NCBI GenBank assembly: GCA_937127245.1
Contig: CAKZLU010000002.1
Coordinates: 1-64,000 of the forward strand
Origin: an uncultured Actinomycetes bacterium
GTDB taxonomy: Bacteria > Actinomycetota > Geothermincolia > Fen-727 > JACVIW01
Direction of reading: 5' to 3'
Length of the DNA: 64,000 bases
Part shown: piece by piece, positions 62,068 to 64,000 of the stretch
Position numbering within the stretch: the stretch's first letter is position 1
Layout: each line of letters opens with the position of its first letter
Translations under genes and position numbers: made by a program
Notes under the pieces: model-generated
What the model saw: the letters and a program-made list of their open reading frames with translations, nothing else
What the model was told of the DNA's origin: nothing
Databases searched by the model: none

Positions 62068-63350
62068 CTCAACTCTCCTTTCTCTGAAAAATCCTTTACT
62101 TCAATTATATTCCCTTCCATGCCTTGTGCACTTGCCCCGGTCACCTCCACCGTGGCGAACGCTCCCGTGAGTCGGGCTTCTCCCCTTACGAAAACCCCCG
62201 CAAAATTTCTGGTTCTTCCGAAGAGAACGCCCGGTCTTTCGCCTACGGGTCCCTCTATTAGAACATCCACGCGATTTCTCAAGAATCTTCGATGGAACTC
62301 ATAACTCAATAATCTCGCGGCTTCCCTTAAAACAAGAGCCCTGCGCTCCTTGACCTTCGACTCAACAGGGTCCCCCAGCGCGAAGGCTTTAGTTCCTTTT
62401 CTCGAGGAATACTTGAAGACATGCACCCTCGAGAAACCTATCTCTTTGAGAAAGGTCGCCGTGTTTGAAAACGCCGGTTCGTCCTCTGTGGGAAATCCAA
62501 CCATCACGTCAGTTGAAATAGCAATGGAAGGAATCCTCTCGCGAATATTAGCAACTTTCTCCCTGTAGAAATCAGTATCGTACTGTCTTCCCATGTTCTC
62601 AAGCACACGATCATCCCCGCTTTGCAGAGGTAAGTGAAGATGTTCGCATGCAATACCACCCGCAATGGACTGAAGGATGCCTCCCGTTATGTCATTTATT
62701 TCAATAGAGCTGAGTCTTATCCAGATGGAGGGAAAAGCCTCGTGAATTTTCTTGATGAGCTTCTCAAGACGTCCCCCCTCCACCGGGTCATTGTATGAAC
62801 CAAGATCAATGCCGCATATGATTATTTCCCGCGCGCCGGCAGAAACAAGATCAGCAGTGTCCGAAATGATTTCTCTCATGGGTCTGCTTACAGGTTTGCC
62901 TCTCAAATACGGCACGATACAGTAATTGCAATATCTCGAGCATCCGTCCTGAACTTTCAACGGCACCCGGACTAAGTTTGAACAGGACCATGGCACTGGT
63001 TCACCAGGATTTTCTTTTGCGGTTATGAAATCGAAGATGGTCGTTTCATCTCTCGTTCTTACGACGTGCACGTTATCTCCCATACTCTCAAACGTAGCAG
63101 GCTCCATTTCAGAGGCGCAGCCGGTAACGTACACAGGTATCCCGGTCCGGGCGCATTTTCTCACAGTTTTTCGAGATTTACGCATTCCTTCCGCCGTGAC
63201 GGCGCATGTGTTGATGATCCAGAAAGAAGGCGCCTCCGAAATAGCGCATTTTCTGAAACCTCGCCTGCTTAGCTCTCTTTCGATTTTTAGAGAATCCGCC
63301 GTATTGACCCTGCAACCGAGCGTTATTAGGTCATATGTTTTCTCCACCAA
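62037..63350 (-). CDS. mtaB: tRNA t6A37 methylthiotransferase MtaB
   Basis: A 437-residue radical SAM methylthiotransferase. The N-terminal domain opens DLITLGCRVNTADS, the radical SAM motif is CSRYCNYCIVPYLRG, and the TRAM domain lies at the end. LGCRVN and the PYLRGKPVSRP form mark MtaB rather than MiaB. It makes ms2t6A at position 37. The start is TTG 63350 or GTG 63347, overlapping the end of rsmE; neither has a strong ribosome-binding site. Confidence 0.93.
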   Translation of the reverse strand: MVEKTYDLITLGCRVNTADSLKIERELSRRGFRKCAISEAPSFWIINTCAVTAEGMRKSRKTVRKCARTGIPVYVTGCASEMEPATFESMGDNVHVVRTRDETTIFDFITAKENPGEPVPWSCSNLVRVPLKVQDGCSRYCNYCIVPYLRGKPVSRPMREIISDTADLVSAGAREIIICGIDLGSYNDPVEGGRLEKLIKKIHEAFPSIWIRLSSIEINDITGGILQSIAGGIACEHLHLPLQSGDDRVLENMGRQYDTDFYREKVANIRERIPSIAISTDVMVGFPTEDEPAFSNTATFLKEIGFSRVHVFKYSSRKGTKAFALGDPVESKVKERRALVLREAARLLSYEFHRRFLRNRVDVLIEGPVGERPGVLFGRTRNFAGVFVRGEARLTGAFATVEVTGASAQGMEGNIIEVKDFSEKGELSWKNVYSAES

Positions 63351-64000
63351 TCGGGCGATCCCCCCATAAAGTGTTCAGCGACCCGTAATGGTATCGGATA
63401 AGCATCGACGCATAAGAACCAGCCGAGATAGCCCTTAAGTTCAAGTTACCCAGGGACGCGAACTTGAAACCTCTCGAAGAGAAACCTGCAATGTCATTTT
63501 CGCTGAAGCCTCCTTCAGGCCCGGCGTAAATGCGTATGACAGGGGGAGACTCCTCCGGAAGAATATCCGAAAGCGAATGCTTTTCCTCCTTTTCCCAGAG
63601 AACTATGTCGAGCCCCTCCTCCGTATTTTTGAGTACCTCCTTGAGGGTATACGGGGCATCGATTTCCAGCACCCAGGGCCTTCTCGCAGTCATTGACGAC
63701 TCCACCGCGACACGCCTCATTCTCTCGACCTTATCAATAATTGCATCTTTTCGGCGTATGACCGACCTTTCAGATAAGAAGGGAATAACTCTGTCAACTC
63801 CGCTCTCAGCCGCCCGAGAGATAACCTCGTCCATCGAGAATCGATTGAGGGCTGATTGGTAAAGAACGATCCGGGGGCGTTCCTTCTCGAAGAATGCTCT
63901 TGACTCGACCACGAGATAAACGCTCGTCGTGTCAAGCGAAATCACCTTGGATTTGAAAACATTACCTTTGCTGTCCGCCAAGCTGACGCGGTCCCCTTTT
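63331..64000 (-). CDS. rsmE: 16S rRNA m3U1498 methyltransferase RsmE (5' end outside window)
   Basis: The frame is open to the window edge; codons beyond 63981 read KGDRVS, which continues the PUA-like N-terminal domain of RsmE, so the gene is cut off by the window. The SPOUT domain has VIPFLSERSVIR, RRVAVESSMTARRPWVLEI, the SAM-binding IYAGPEGGFSENDI and the knot LGNLNLRAISAGSYASML. The usual LR(V/T)ETA reads LRAISAG. It methylates U1498 of 16S rRNA. mtaB overlaps its 3' end by 20 bases. Confidence 0.92.
   Translation of the reverse strand, partial: KGDRVSLADSKGNVFKSKVISLDTTSVYLVVESRAFFEKERPRIVLYQSALNRFSMDEVISRAAESGVDRVIPFLSERSVIRRKDAIIDKVERMRRVAVESSMTARRPWVLEIDAPYTLKEVLKNTEEGLDIVLWEKEEKHSLSDILPEESPPVIRIYAGPEGGFSENDIAGFSSRGFKFASLGNLNLRAISAGSYASMLIRYHYGSLNTLWGDRPIGGENI

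Overview
The window reads as chromosome of a deep-branching, probably anaerobic actinobacterium with mid-range GC. The lineage call rests on synteny and gene content. thrS is followed by a HIT gene and, further on, pgsA; an FHA protein with a GarA-like Thr-Thr motif sits with a FtsR-like MerR regulator and a bifunctional-nuclease-domain gene; sepF, proC and divIVA form one run. Anaerobic or acetogen-like traits are a class III ribonucleotide reductase, LL-diaminopimelate aminotransferase and an AcsE-like methyltransferase. Class or order cannot be fixed from the window. Gene density is high, overlaps of a few bases are common, and TTG start codons are unusually frequent.

Layout. 1-3041 (+): remnant of an IS481-like transposase, tRNA-Val, thrS, HIT hydrolase. 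3042-5120 (-): an EF-G-like GTPase. 5363-24676 (+): a DUF512 radical SAM protein, der, HU, tRNA-Pro, a membrane protein, pgsA, two phosphohexomutase-type genes, a LigB/AMMECR1 pair, then miaA-dapF-dapL-hflX, and an nrdR-nrdD-redoxin-dut-DUF3786 operon behind two NrdR boxes. 24750-31758 (-): an M61-like membrane protein, an FtsX-type permease, a domain-inverted Lrp-type regulator and an acyl-CoA ligase. 32079-33415 (+): an AcsE-like methyltransferase and a four-helix membrane protein. 33479-64000 (-): a long run with an FAD oxidoreductase and MBL hydrolase, an RlpA-type wall enzyme, a K+ channel, BFN/dacF/merR/FHA, lipoate-type ligase, NAD salvage (pncA-pncB), miaB, rny, recX-recA, thpR, divIVA-proC-sepF-yggS-acyP-pgeF-corC, ybeY-HD-phoH-yqeY, HIT, mtaB and a 5'-truncated rsmE.

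The genes are mainly housekeeping: tRNA modification (miaA, miaB, mtaB), ribosome assembly and RNA turnover (der, hflX, ybeY, rny, rsmE), division and envelope (sepF, divIVA, dacF, RlpA-like), lysine and meso-DAP supply (dapF, dapL), and dNTP supply (nrdD, dut). No phage, defence island or CRISPR array is visible. The parts that deserve attention are two successive phosphohexomutase modules with altered catalytic loops, a predicted terminator hairpin in the rny leader, the NrdR-controlled operon that carries a redoxin and a DUF3786 gene but no nrdG, the inverted-domain regulator, the M61-like protein that lacks a zinc motif beside an orphan permease, and a YbeY with a changed third zinc ligand.
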